Source: Ischnura elegans
Taxonomy: Eukaryota > Arthropoda > Insecta > Odonata > Coenagrionidae
NCBI RefSeq assembly: GCF_921293095.1
Contig: NC_060257.1
Span: 54,286,968 to 54,350,967 of the forward strand
Reading direction: 5' to 3'
DNA length: 64,000 bases
Positions 12,801-36,284 of the stretch are shown here, piece after piece. Every line of letters begins with the position of its first letter. Position 1 is the first letter of the stretch. The notes beneath the pieces are model-generated. The model made no database searches and was not told where the DNA came from. It worked only from the letters and a program-made list of their open reading frames with translations. Both the position numbers and the translations under genes were made by a program.

Positions 12801-13497
12801 GGAGAATACACCATTGCTACTATGCCCGTTTTGGCAATAAACAGTGAACAAATATAGCATTTACGGTTATATTGACGAAGTTTAAAGTTTATCTAAAGAA
12901 TTTTATGCTTTTAAGACGAGTGCGAATGATCAACACATGTTAAGAGTATGCACCCCGCGTGCCACCCAAAGTGTCTGAATGGGGTGGCGCGCGCTCACTC
13001 TCGGTGCGATATCTCGGGAACCAAAGGGTAGAAATGAGAAAAATTTGAAGTGATACTCTGAAAATGTCTAAAGATCCGTAGTATGAGACAAAAAAGTGAT
13101 AGAATAATACGAAAGTGACATCATCTTCACTTATGTCCGAAAAACACCCAAAAATACCAAAATTTCAAAAGCTTTGAGTGCGATGCGGCACGTTTTCCCG
13201 GAATCGGATTGCAAAAATAATTTTCATGATTTATTTTCTCACCAAATGGAACAAAACTGGGTGGTGTCCGAAAAGAAATTCGAAAACCTTAAAAATAAGG
13301 ACCACCCCAGTGTTCAGGCTCTCACGAAAGCCCTCTTTCTCCATCCATAGGGAGATTCTGGTGGTCCACTCGTCCAAGATGGCAAGCTCGTCGGAATCGT
13401 CTCCTTCGGACAGGGATGTGCTGATCCCAGATACCCAGGAGTCTACGCCAGGGTGACTGCTCTCCGTGACTGGATCAAGCAGGAAGTCGGCCTGTAG
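847..13497 (+). CDS. Trypsin-like serine protease, paralogue A (exons 2-7; exon 1 outside window)
   Basis: Secreted S1-family endopeptidase, predicted to cut after Lys/Arg. Exons seen: 847-932, 2103-2191, 4837-4975, 7665-7778, 8749-8883 and 13351-13497, each with AG/GT borders and joining in frame. Exon 2 encodes the propeptide and the activation site NGK|IVGGE. Exon 3 carries the catalytic His (ITAAHC), exon 4 the Asp (LDGDISII), exon 6 the S1-pocket Asp (GKDSCQ) and exon 7 the Ser (GDSGGP). Six cysteines fit the usual invertebrate trypsin pairs. The signal-peptide exon is missing because the window starts inside intron 1; in C-E exon 1 lies 0.7-1.3 kb upstream of exon 2. This is the most diverged copy ([22 protein letters not shown]) and has the longest introns: intron 6 is about 4.5 kb and full of repeats. 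The reading frame is open throughout, so it is probably functional. Digestive role is inferred from the family. Confidence 0.93.
3305..3640 (-). mobile_element. Degenerate LINE fragment, C-terminal end of the reverse-transcriptase ORF
   Basis: On the minus strand, broken frames read [27 protein letters not shown] and GREEGQG. These are the tail signatures of insect non-LTR retrotransposon polyproteins (RMxxxxWxDR...EEVLRRMGE...LxGHIxR...GKRGRGRP). The frame is broken in several places, so it is old. It lies antisense in intron 3 of A; 2200-3300 and 3640-4120 show nothing recognisable. Confidence 0.7.
4128..4363 (+). repeat. Dispersed repeat, copy 2 (intron 3 of A)
   Basis: Second copy of the repeat at 300-512, about 235 bp, same orientation. 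It has a fuller 3' end (CGGCCATTCCCGATTTTCCC). Confidence 0.65.
4402..4729. mobile_element. Foldback MITE in intron 3 of A
   Basis: Two arms of about 110-120 bp (4402-4519 and 4625-4729) are inverted copies, starting CAAGGAGACATCGCC. The flanks suggest a 3-bp target duplication TGA. The loop is GC-rich. The tip resembles that of the element at 7882-8371. A related fragment is at 24560-24600. Confidence 0.75.
5523..6212. mobile_element. MITE-like element with inverted ends (intron 4 of A)
   Basis: Ends ACGGCCC...ATATTATTGTGCAATAT and their inverse bound about 690 bp. An ATATTATTGTACAATATTTT motif is repeated inside. A short open frame (5732-5941) has no recognisable domain. Target duplication not clear. 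The rest of intron 4 before 6600 (4976-5520, 6213-6600) shows nothing I can name. Confidence 0.6.
6601..7602. mobile_element. Possible 1-kb element with short inverted ends (intron 4 of A)
   Basis: ATCTCGTTCAAATTTT at the left and its inverse at the right, with weaker inverted similarity just inside. No coding remnant seen. Contains a 33-bp direct duplication near its right end. Weakly supported. Confidence 0.4.
7515..7587. repeat. 33-bp direct duplication
   Basis: CTCTAATGGGTATCTATTAC followed by CTGTCA occurs twice, 33 bp apart, starting at 7522 and 7555. Confidence 0.8.
7882..8371. mobile_element. Foldback element with 179-bp arms in intron 5 of A
   Basis: Arms 7882-8060 and 8193-8371 are nearly perfect inverted copies of equal length, beginning CAAGGGGAGACCACGTAC. 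TCA on both outer sides looks like a 3-bp target duplication. The 132-bp loop carries a tRNA-like sequence. Absent from intron 5 of B, C and D, so it inserted after A separated. Confidence 0.88.
8081..8146 (+). other. tRNA-like (SINE head) sequence inside the foldback loop
   Basis: GGGTAGTGGTAGCATATCGG resembles an A box and GGGTTCGGGGCTTC a B box with normal spacing, ending near a CAGGGGGCCAGG arm. It does not fold as a sound tRNA; a tRNA-derived SINE head is the better reading. Confidence 0.5.
9200..9660 (+). mobile_element. Degenerate non-LTR retrotransposon fragment (intron 6 of A)
   Basis: One frame reads [13 protein letters not shown], the 'SPGPDGIPxxVLK' motif at the start of the reverse-transcriptase domain of jockey/CR1-type LINEs. 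Surrounding frames are broken. It leads into the inverted repeat at 9827-11029, whose arms carry the next part of a similar reverse transcriptase. Confidence 0.55.
9827..11029. repeat. 1.2-kb inverted repeat carrying reverse-transcriptase fragments
   Basis: Left arm 9827-10413 and right arm 10465-11029 are inverted copies separated by a 51-bp loop. The right arm reads on the + strand [20 protein letters not shown]...[11 protein letters not shown], a reverse-transcriptase segment of a non-LTR element; the left arm has a worn copy on the minus strand. A further relative of the arm tip lies at 23965-24065. Probably arose by inverted insertion or foldback duplication of a LINE piece. Confidence 0.85.
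11690..12111. mobile_element. MITE, about 420 bp, in intron 6 of A
   Basis: Terminal inverted repeats of about 45 bp: left GCCTGAATCACACGATCATT continuing TTTTTTCGTCGCGAAAGTGATC, right its inverse with few changes. The flanks read GTAA and TTAA, which may be a TTAA target duplication. No protein remnant. The neighbouring parts of intron 6 (11030-11690, 12112-13350) show nothing I can name. Confidence 0.78.
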
Positions 13498-13514
13498 AAA
13501 CGTCGAAACATCTA

Positions 13515-13594
13515 ACTCACGATTTTATCTCATCAATTAACATTTTCCGGTGAAACTCACGATTTTATCTCATCAATTAACATTTTCCGGTGAA
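13515..13594. repeat. 40-bp perfect tandem duplication in the 3' UTR of A
   Basis: Units 13515-13554 and 13555-13594 are identical, starting ACTCACGATTTTATCTCATC and ending GGTGAA, directly before AATAAA. Being perfect, it is recent. Confidence 0.9.
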
Positions 13595-13599
13595 ATAAA
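13594..13599 (+). terminator. Polyadenylation signal of gene A
   Basis: AATAAA about 97 bp after the stop codon, right after a 40-bp tandem duplication in the 3' UTR. Confidence 0.75.
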
Positions 13600-16440
13600 T
13601 ATTTTATTCCCATTTTTAATAATTCATTCATTTGTACTCAAGGTAATTCCTTCCATACTCCTACCCATTTCACCAATTGATCTAATTTCTTCCATGACAA
13701 TAGTCATGAATTCATAGCAAGAGCAAGTATACACTTTTAAAAAGGCATTTAAAAGTAAAAACAGAGAACTTGCATGAATATTTTTTCTTTTCAATTTCTA
13801 AAGCTTCGAACGTTGATTTATCCACCTCTGTAAAAGGTAAAGCCGTGTACCGATTCGCCATTTGGCTACCCAAATACCAAAATTTGGGCAGGCCGCGATC
13901 TTGGAAGGATGTCCCAATTCGTTAGGTAGTATAACCTCTTCATACCCAAGTTACACACACTTGAACCTCCATGTTTTTAATATTATAATCCTTCAATTGT
14001 GAATTATTGTCGTTTAAACTCGCCGCTACGCTTCTTTGTACCTTGTAGTACACGATTCTGCCACTACATGCTACAAGGGATTTGTTTTGTATTCGTAAAA
14101 CATGATGGACGACACAACGGCAAGCAAAACGAGTGTAAAGAGAGCCGTTGAGCAGACGACTGGCGGTAAAATTTTAACATGGCGGTGTGTTTCCGTGTAG
14201 TCAATGCGCGCGCGAGAAGATATAAGTTATAATAAAATGTTTTTATGCATGTATAACATCTACAACTAGTGATCAAAAAACCGTAGTGCCGTAATGAAGA
14301 CAAAAACTAATTTTTGTCAGGGACGGAGTGTTCTAATCTGAGAATTTTATTGAGTACAACCTATACAATGAAGCTGTTTACGAAAGTGCCCGAAGATATT
14401 ATTCTCAATTATTTATTATTATGAAAAGGACGACAATTATTATGAAAAAGACGACATATCGAGTAAAATTTACGTCTTCCATGGCAAATTAAGAGCAGAT
14501 TAAGTTATTTTTTTACGAAATTATGGCATGATATTCTTCCAACTCACGTAATAAAAAAACATATTAGGCTTTTTCGGAAATGGCCTCAGTTCTTTTATGT
14601 TATTGATACTTACAGCTATAATCGATGAAAATGAAATGGCATCGGTCATGTTCGGAAAACACACTAATGACCATTATCAACGGGGAAAACATGGGACTAT
14701 TTTCTTCTAGAGCTAGATTTGACCTCGAAAATATTTGTGTGACTTCAAATCTAGATTTTCTATTATTGCCACGGCCATTTTGTTGCTCGGAGATGTTTTG
14801 ATTCTTCTTACTCGATTTCCTGGTTAATCATTACCAAATAATTTTCCTAATAGTTGCCATAAATGCTAAGGAAAGATTAATTCAGGTACACTACTATGGG
14901 ATCCATACAGTCGTTGGGGATAGATAACCAACCCCTGCTAAACGCCCTAGATATTATGTTGAAGAAGATTATGGTGTTTGAATATGCATGTATATTTTGC
15001 TAGTATGCGTAATATTTCTATGACCGAGCGGTGTGAATTTGGCGGTCGTCTTGCATGCTGCATGTTGGTGATTGGTCTCCCTGTCAAACACCCTAGAGGT
15101 GGCTCGCAGGGTATTATGTAGACGTAGATGTAGATCCCACACCAACACTCAGCTACCCCGTGCAGTGACCTATCAGCGACGTACTTCCAAAATTGACCTT
15201 CCCTTCTTCCCACCCTCTGCCCACTACCCTCTCCATAAAAAAACCTCCCCCACACTCCCTCCCTTTCCACACCTCCACTCCACCTTTAACTTCAAGTGCC
15301 CCCTCCAACACCCGGCCGCTGTGGCTACAAAAGCTTCCATGCGGGCAGAGTCCTCTGGATGGCAGTTCTCTACACTACTCCCTCATAGGGTCCATGTAGT
15401 GTATTATCAACAATCCAGAGGACTCTGTCGTGCGGGGAAAATGCCGTGAGATGACGCTAGTGGGGGTCCGCGCGTCCAGCATTTCGAAATTACATTGACC
15501 CAAATACGATTCTTGATCGCTGGAAAAACGAATTAAACAGCACTTAAACATGAATTGAGCACTAAGAAGAGATTTTATAGCCTTTTAATTTTATTGACAC
15601 CCAGTTAGCAAACCCATACACACAAAACTTTTCAGTTAGAAGGAATAGAATATGCGTCGTTATCGTCTGCAAGCGGGCGTATTTCATTAGCTCTACCACA
15701 TTAAAAAGAAGTTACTCACGTCCTGATCATCATAAATTTATCCCTAAACGGCATACTGCCTGACATATTATTATCAAGGTAAGCTTTCCTAAAAAAAAAA
15801 TGGCGATCCAGACAATCGAATCGGCGTTTGCTCCTTCTAGGTTTTCCAGCGCAATTATTCTGAATAGGGAAATACGTTTCAGCTGCAGATACCTCCTTGA
15901 AACTACCATTAGGCCACTTTTAAGAGATAATCTTAAGCAGGTAACTACGACGATACGTTAATAGCCGATTCAGAAATTACTAGATGTGCAAAGAAAAAAA
16001 CTGGCCCAAAATTAATTACTAAAAGCTTCACCGAATGACACACATTAAGGTTAGATTAGGACTAAATGGTTATTCTGAAATGTAAAATAAGCAATGGCTG
16101 CAGAGGCTTCATTTAAACTGTGAACAGCGCAACACAAATAGGCCACACTCAACAAAAACATAGAGGGTACGTTTAGTAACCCCGTTTTTTCTGCCCTTAA
16201 ACTCATTTTTCAAACTCGCCATGTCCCATTCTTCGGCTAATAAATAAACCTCCCTCTCCACCTCCCTTTCCTCGTGCCTTCTATTTGGTTCTTTACTATC
16301 TTATGCCTATACTCTTTGTTCAGATTTTTTACGTTAAAATTTCATGTTTGTTACTGAGTCACTATAAATTGGTAGAAATGCTGTATGAGAGCAACTCCTT
16401 AAATAAATAAATAATTAAGACTTAAGGCACTTTAGTTCAC
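13600..16440. other. A-B spacer without recognised gene or promoter
   Basis: No trypsin exon 1 or 2, no copy of the C/D/E promoter block and no homology to the B-C, C-D or D-E spacers is visible. It holds a short retroelement-type tail at about 15070-15136 (ending TAGACGTAGATGTAGAT) and a hairpin at 15341-15433. Short open frames are not convincing. Confidence 0.6.
15341..15433. repeat. Hairpin of about 90 nt
   Basis: GCAGAGTCCTCTGGAT pairs with ATCCAGAGGACTCTGTC, and further in ACACTAC pairs with GTAGTGT, leaving a loop around CCCTCATAGGG. Could be a small foldback element or a precursor-like RNA hairpin. Confidence 0.55.
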
Positions 16441-16609
16441 GGGTATAAATTCTATGTACAAATCTGTGAAATTGCCAGATGATGATACGCCGTATCGAAA
16501 CCGTTCGCAAATATATATTTTATTGCTTGGGACAGCAAAAGTCTTTTTTTCTTACCCTTTGTGCATACTAAATTATTTCAATGGAAAGGGTCAAACTCCT
16601 ACTTCACAG

Positions 16610-23642
<7,033 letters not shown>

Positions 23643-23702
23643 AAACGTCGACACATTAAATTCTGTGATCATTTAATCTCATCTGTTTACACTTGTTCGC
23701 TA

Positions 23703-23708
23703 AATAAA
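23703..23708 (+). terminator. Polyadenylation signal of gene B
   Basis: AATAAA 61 bp after the stop, in a 3' UTR that matches those of C and D. The 3' end of B is therefore intact, unlike its 5' end. Confidence 0.75.
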
Positions 23709-23945
23709 TATTATTATTTCCTTTTAATGCCCAGTTTTACTGCAAAAATACCCTTCCTTACTCGTACCCTTCATTCGTCCTCGTCTTCCTGGTTTAGAAA
23801 GAAAAATTCAAAGAGGATAGTAAAATGTCCAAAGTTTATTTTTAAATTTATTTGCACATTATTTAATTGCGTACGGATGGCGAGGATTCTAGTCATTTAC
23901 TCGCGTCAACTTGAACAATTTTTAAGCACAATATTGGGTTTTCAT
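23709..23945 (+). repeat. Remnant of the shared 3' flank downstream of B
   Basis: The first 220 bp after the poly(A) region match the 3' flanks of C (from 36300) and D (from 50700), then homology stops at a junction near 23945. The duplicated unit therefore included 3' flanking DNA. Confidence 0.7.
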
Positions 23946-23964
23946 AGGAGACAATAGTGTAATA

Positions 23965-24065
23965 CGGAACACTTTTTCAATTTTTTATATGAAGTATAAT
24001 ATATTTACTAAAGATTCAGTCTAATGGTAAAAATTCAATCCATCAGGGTTACTTAACAATCTAAC
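23965..24065 (+). repeat. Repeat related to the 9827-11029 inverted repeat
   Basis: ACTAAAGATTCAGTCTAATG followed by AATCCATCAGGGTTACTTAA matches 10880-10955 with scattered changes. The following 24066-24640 shows nothing I can name. Confidence 0.6.
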
Positions 24066-24639
24066 ATGAAGTTAATAAAAAGTTAACATAAGTTGATGTA
24101 ATAGGCTAAGTTGATTGAATAGGCTCTAGCGTAATGGTAGCTGCATGAAATGTGAAGAGAGAAACATCAGAAACAGACATTGAGGAGCGCCCTGAGAAAA
24201 CTGATACACTGAAATTCCTTATCGGTTCCTAGACAAAATGTGTCCAACTGTGCAAAGATTTCACAATTACTTGTTCGAATCAGTGAAGTGGGTAGTACAT
24301 CTTTTATATCTATAAAACAAATCGAAAATCTTGTTAGCTACACAATTTATAACTAGAGAACGGTTGTACCGATTTTAGTGATATTTAGTTTTTTTGGATT
24401 CGTCTGGGCCCTGAGGGTAACAGAATAATAATTAAAAAGTCAAACGTTCAGAAAATAAATTAATATCGATGATTGAGATATGTTTTTAGGAATTGATAAA
24501 ACTACAGAAGCTGTCATATTGGTCACAACTAGATGATTTATTTTGTTTTCACCAATTTAATGACTGATGAGGAGACATCGCGAGATATTTGTTCGGGATC
24601 GGAATACTCGTGGACATCTCCACTCCATTCCCCTGTCAG

Positions 24640-24960
24640 CTAACTTTCGTATTTGTGCATTTCTTCTCTCATACATCCTTTATAACCTGTGTATATCTCA
24701 ACTAACATAGATATGGCTTTTTCTAATGAACAGAATTGATAATTCATTAATGTCAATCATTCTTGGCCTTCTTTCGCTAATCTTCCCGACCACCTCAGCT
24801 TCGACGATTGTCTTCATCAGGCCATCATGACACATTATGTGGTCGATTTAATTTTCCCGTCCTCTACCAAGGGTTTTTACAACACCTTTCTTTTAACGCC
24901 TCATCTTAACACTTTACCTCACCCATTACTACGTTTACCCATTACCACGTTCCCTTTTAA
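24640..24960 (-). mobile_element. Degenerate LINE fragment in the B-C spacer
   Basis: Same kind of reverse-strand sequence as 3305-3640 (ATGTGGTCGA...GAAGACAATCGTCGAAGC on the appropriate strand), the worn C-terminal end of a non-LTR reverse-transcriptase ORF. Related debris lies at 25400-25550, 37870-38050 and 52300-52450. Confidence 0.5.
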
Positions 24961-25019
24961 TCATCACACAAGTAGATTTTTTTAAATCCTAATGAAAATA
25001 TTAATAAAAACTTACAATT

Positions 25020-25345
25020 GGAGAATATAAGGATAATAGCCCGCCACGATATGCTACCAGGGTGCTCTACGCTACCTCCATGCTCGGCAGCAAGCAGCCT
25101 GCATCGTAGCGGCGTTCATAGCCTCGCACCCAGGTGGCCTTACACAGCCTTAGCCAGACGTCACACGGGTTTTTCTCAGCATTCTTACTTAGCCGTTGCG
25201 TTTTCGCGCGCTTGAAATTTTTCACTTTTCATTAAACCGCGAAAAATAGATATTGTCATTTAAAAATCTAAAAGCGTGAAATGCGTTCTCCAGGAGTAAT
25301 AATCTTTCGATTTAGGCAATTAAAAAAATAGGAAACCACCGTATT
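25020..25345. mobile_element. Partial copy of the 668-bp MITE family (B-C spacer)
   Basis: Matches the right half of the element at 38057-38724, including TTTTCGCGCGCTTGAAA, ATCTAAAAGCGTGAAAT and the end GGAAACCACC. The left end is not seen. Confidence 0.65.
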
Positions 25346-25614
25346 GATTCCGTCCTTTCTTTCCAACTTATTATTTACCAGTGAAAAGGAGATGAGATCG
25401 TTTTACACGATTCTTCGGTCTGCCTGCCCTGTCGGAGCTGTCTACGCTGATTTCAATAAAAACCTCACCAGTCCTTCAACGACGGTGTTTGTCAGGCCAC
25501 CACGCCTCAAGATGTGGCCGACTTTTGCCCCGTCATCTTCTTAGGGTTATTATATTACTATTATATTATTATAATACTATCCATAACTATAATACACTCC
25601 ATCATTATAATACC

Positions 25615-26190
25615 CCATACTAATACCGAATACATAATAGTATTCGGAACGACTATTTTAGTGGAGTTGGATCATCATCAGGTATGTACTACGTCGCTTG
25701 TACCTGAAATTACATGTTAACATATAAGAATTTACAACCCTGCCTCGGTATTACATGAAAGTAAGTTTTAAATCTCTTATTGGCATTTTATTTCTTCCCT
25801 CATTATTAATCGTGCATCGGTCGGCATTACTATTAATATTAAGAGTCGTGATCAATTCACGGTGGAATTCCGGCACGTGTAAGATAATATCAATACCCCA
25901 TTAAAGCCATACTAATACCGAAAACATGATAGCATTCGGCACCAGTATTTTAGCGGAGTTGGATCATCATCAGGTGTGCATGTATTAGGTCGCTTGTATC
26001 TAAAATTACATGTTAACATTTTAGAACTTAAAACCTTGCCTCGGTAATACATTAAGGTAAGTTTTAATTCTCTAAATTGACATTTTAACGCTTCCCTTAT
26101 AATTAAACGTGCATCTCACGGCATTATTAATGATAGTTCGCATAAAGATAGTACGCATAAAGATAGTACGCAAAGAAAGTCGCAGTAAAT
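25615..26190. repeat. 293-bp tandem duplication in the B-C spacer
   Basis: Units begin at 25615 and 25908 with CCATACTAATACCG. Each contains GGAGTTGGATCATCATCAGG and TGTTAACAT. C-D and D-E have one unit. The first unit also preserves the empty site of the MITE found at 41574 and 55786. Confidence 0.82.
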
Positions 26191-26604
26191 TAACGGTGCA
26201 TTTTTGACACGAGGTATATGATTTCAGTGACTTGGAAACGCAGAATTGCACTCAAGCTGCAGATTTAAAAAGATGCGCATGCTAATTTTATGCAACATAA
26301 CAATTATCTTATCAATGCGGAGTTCCCAAGTTCTCATCTCTCAAATGCCTACCTGAAAGAGGCAACTCAAGGGATTCCCGTTCGGTAATCGAGAAATCAG
26401 TACGCACACAATGTTTAGTAATATAAGTCTGTTTATACGAACATGCTACGACCTATATAAATCAGTGGCAAACGTCGGCAAACAAATGATTTCACCACGG
26501 GTAATTCTAAATTAAGACATTCACACGACGAAATTTATGAATTGCGTGCAAGGCACGCGGAAGATTTTCCGGAAGATTTAAAAAATATATAGGACGCTTT
26601 AATA

Positions 26605-27351
26605 TATAGCAGCGAACTCTACTATGGAAGGTACGACTCGACAACTATGGGTTGCGATTAAACATCAAGAAGACTGAGTACATGGAGTGTGGGCCTCAAA
26701 CCGATGGCACGATCAGCATCGACGGCGACGACCTTGAAAAGGTCGAGAAGTTTAAATATTTGGGCTCTGTCATCAGCAACGATGGAAGCACAACCGCCAA
26801 CACACGAGCTCGAATCAATGCAACATGGCTGAAATGGCGCCAAGTGACTGGCGTATTGTGCGACCGTCGAATGCCTGAACGATTCAGGGCCAAAGTATAC
26901 AAGACCGTAGTCCGCCCAGTGGCCCTATATGGAGCAGAATGTTGGCCAGCCACAGCAAATCAAGAACAGGCCATGCATGTCATGGAAATGAGGATGCTGC
27001 GATGGATCCTAGGCATCTCCCGCCTGGATCACATCAGGAATGAAGACATTCGGAAAAGAATGGGAGTTGCATCGATCACAGACAAGATGCGGGAGGCTAG
27101 ACTGCGGTGGTATGGGCATGTGGTGCGTAGTGATGAGAACTCCGTGGCCAAAACAGCAATGCGGCTGAGTACTGAAGGACGCCGACCACGAGGACGACCA
27201 AAGATGCGCTGGCTCGACAAAATTAAGGCGGACATGAAGACCATCAACGCCACGTCAGTAGACGCCCTGGATCGAGCCAAGTGGAGAAGGCTTTGCAGAA
27301 AAGCGGACCCTGCAATAGCGCGGGACAAACGCTAGGAAGAAGAAGAAGAAG
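26605..27351 (+). mobile_element. 5'-truncated RTE-like LINE with 16-bp target duplications
   Basis: An open frame to 27335 encodes the C-terminal end of a non-LTR reverse transcriptase: LRLNIKKTEYMECG, EKFKYLGSVISNDGS, YKTVVRPVALYGAECW, MLRWILGISRLDHIRNEDIR, RLRWYGHVVR and RRPRGRPKMRWLD. It ends in a (GAA)n tail. ATAGGACGCTTTAATA (26589-26604) and ATAGGACGCTTTGATA (27352-27367) flank it, and the C-D and D-E spacers show the uninterrupted site. The short tandem tail and protein style suggest the RTE clade. Heavily 5' truncated, but the surviving frame is unbroken, so fairly recent. Confidence 0.92.
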
Positions 27352-27706
27352 ATAGGACGCTTTGATACGACGCTAAAAAGTTTAGCATTTTTATTTTTAC
27401 ACAAAGAAAGAAGCGTTTTATTGACATGAATACCTGTAATTCCAACAATGTGGAAAGTAAATGTGAAAGATATGTTTAATGATTTCAAGTCGTGATATAA
27501 CAACTTGTTGCATTTTTTAGTGTTTTTGTATGCATCATTTTTATATCAGTCGCATTGTTAGTACATGACTGGGACTCTCTGACTAACCATATGCCTTAGA
27601 CGGACCATGTTTGCTATGATATAACACATGTATTTAACATTATAAAACGTCGAAGAAGTCTCCAAATGCTGAGGCAAAAAAGGCAAGTAGGAACATATAA
27701 GAGTAT

Positions 27707-28680
27707 TTCATGGTCGAGGAAAAGACCATAGTTGAAAAACGAACGAGATATCTAACATTCCTATTCGTGATACGAACGAGTTATCATACGGCCTTTAATA
27801 TTACGCCAATCAAATTCCTTGACTCATTGGCATTTTGCATCAACTCATTGCATAGTCTGCTTCGAGGAGAGAGATTTAGATTTCAGAGATAATTCTAAAT
27901 TCTCCATGAAAACAAACTTATGTCGAAGAATAAACGACTTCGTGTCCGCAGAATACTTCTTACGACTCCTAGCCTTATTCGTATCCTTAGTCCATGCTTG
28001 GGTACACCCTAAGAGCACTAAAACCAGGCGTGATATATCTGAGCTCATCGAAAGGTCTAAAGAAAAAATACCTATGGCCCCAGTCAGCTAATCAGTCCGA
28101 GCAGGTGATCTTGTATTATGTCATTTCATTATCTGCATGCAGGACCCAAAAATCGATATCCCTGGCCTTTTTTCTTGCATTACTTACATCATTATTAGTA
28201 TTCAAAACATTAATAACGATTATTTACTTTGATGGTTGAGGAAAAGATCATAGTCGAAATAAGACAGAGAGATCCATAAATTCTTCACACAATACACACG
28301 AAATTTTATTTGAACATTGATTTAACCAAAATCAATCTCTATGACTCATTGGCATTCTGAATCAAACCACTGCTGCATTGTCAGCTTCGAGGAGAGACGG
28401 TAAAATTTCAGAGTTAACAGCAAAATCTCCATGCAAACCTACTCGCGAAGAAGACTAAACGACTCCACTTCAGCGAAATACCTCATACAAGTGGTAGTCT
28501 TATTCTTAGTCCCAGTTGGGGAACATTCTAAGAGTAATTGTACACTAAACTATCAAAAATGCAGAAGACAAAAATCGATAGTTCTGACCTTAAATGTTTG
28601 CATTACTTACACCATTATCAGTAGTCAAAACATTAATGACGATTATTTACACAATTTTGGACATTTTTGTACCATAATAA
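27707..28680. repeat. 521-bp tandem duplication upstream of trypsin C
   Basis: TTTCATGGTCGAGGAAAAGA at 27707 and TTTGATGGTTGAGGAAAAGA at 28228 start two diverged copies of one segment, each with TTGACTCATTGGCATT or a variant and ACACCCTAAGAG or ACATTCTAAGAG. C-D and D-E have related sequence at about 42580-42760 and 56790-57120. Diverged copies imply an older event than the other duplications. Confidence 0.75.
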
Positions 28681-28959
28681 CGTAAAAACCTCAAGCAAAA
28701 ATTAAATCACGTGAATTCATTATCGCGAAAACCACCTCTCATCTCACATAGAGGCAAATATAACCCCCGGAAATTTCTGAATTTACTTCATCTACCAAAA
28801 TTTATTCAATGCATTATATTATGAACTATTGATAAAACCTTGGCGATAAATCATTCACTTGAATTGTTTCCTAATGGATATCTGTACACAAACACCCACG
28901 TCAGAACTGTACGACAAAAACAGACATAATGGGGCAACGAACTCCAGAAATCTCATTGA

Positions 28960-29364
28960 AAGCGACAGCTAACTGTATAAATTAACAAGAAATAGTATCA
29001 AGGCCACAAATACAGATGCTGAAGATAAGAAAATCCTTCTATTTGAAAGAACGAAGCGATGGGGAAGGCCATGATCAGAGAAATCCTTATCTATTTCACG
29101 GTCACTCAAGGTGATATCGCAATGAATTTTAAAATAACTCGATTTAATTTTTTTGAAAGCCACGGGAAACCCATAAAAAACGAGGTTTCAGAACGCGAAA
29201 ATGATTACGCAGATTAAAAATAACTCGGATATTTCTCACTGAAACTTGAAGACATGGAAAAAAAAAGTCTTTACGCAAATCATCAGGCTTATGATTCCTT
29301 TATATAGCTCGATAGGTTTCATAGATTTTTACAGATCTCTCGAGGGACTCTAACGACAGACAAC
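28960..29364 (+). promoter_or_regulatory. Proximal promoter and 5' UTR of trypsin C
   Basis: TATATA at 29301-29306, 64 bp before the ATG, implies a start site near 29330 and a 5' UTR of roughly 35 nt. About 400 bp upstream is conserved with the promoters of D and E, including the stretch around GATGGGGAAGGCCATGAT and the sequence from the TATA box to the ATG. C has diverged more from D and E than they have from each other. Confidence 0.8.
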
Positions 29365-36218
<6,854 letters not shown>

Positions 36219-36278
36219 AAACGTCGGAACATCAAATTATGTGATCATTTAATCTCATCTGTGTACATTTGTTCGCTA

Positions 36279-36284
36279 AATAAA
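36279..36284 (+). terminator. Polyadenylation signal of gene C
   Basis: AATAAA 61 bp after the stop in the conserved GTTCGCTAAATAAATATTAT context. Confidence 0.78.

Noticed and set aside
16454-16609. Upstream extension of exon 3 of B as a substitute N-terminus
   Set aside because: Reads through intron sequence with no signal peptide or activation site, and a good acceptor sits right before exon 3.
24300-24480. Possible Helitron-type sequence (AACTAGAGAACGGTTGTACC followed by GATTTTAG)
   Set aside because: Only a short resemblance; no CTRR end with hairpin and no Rep/helicase remnant was seen.
25612-25700. Reverse-strand CTGATGATGATCC near a perfect CCGAATAC/GTATTCGG hairpin as a third hammerhead
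   Set aside because: The GAAA core and a proper stem II are lacking, and other copies change CTGATGA to CTGGTGA.
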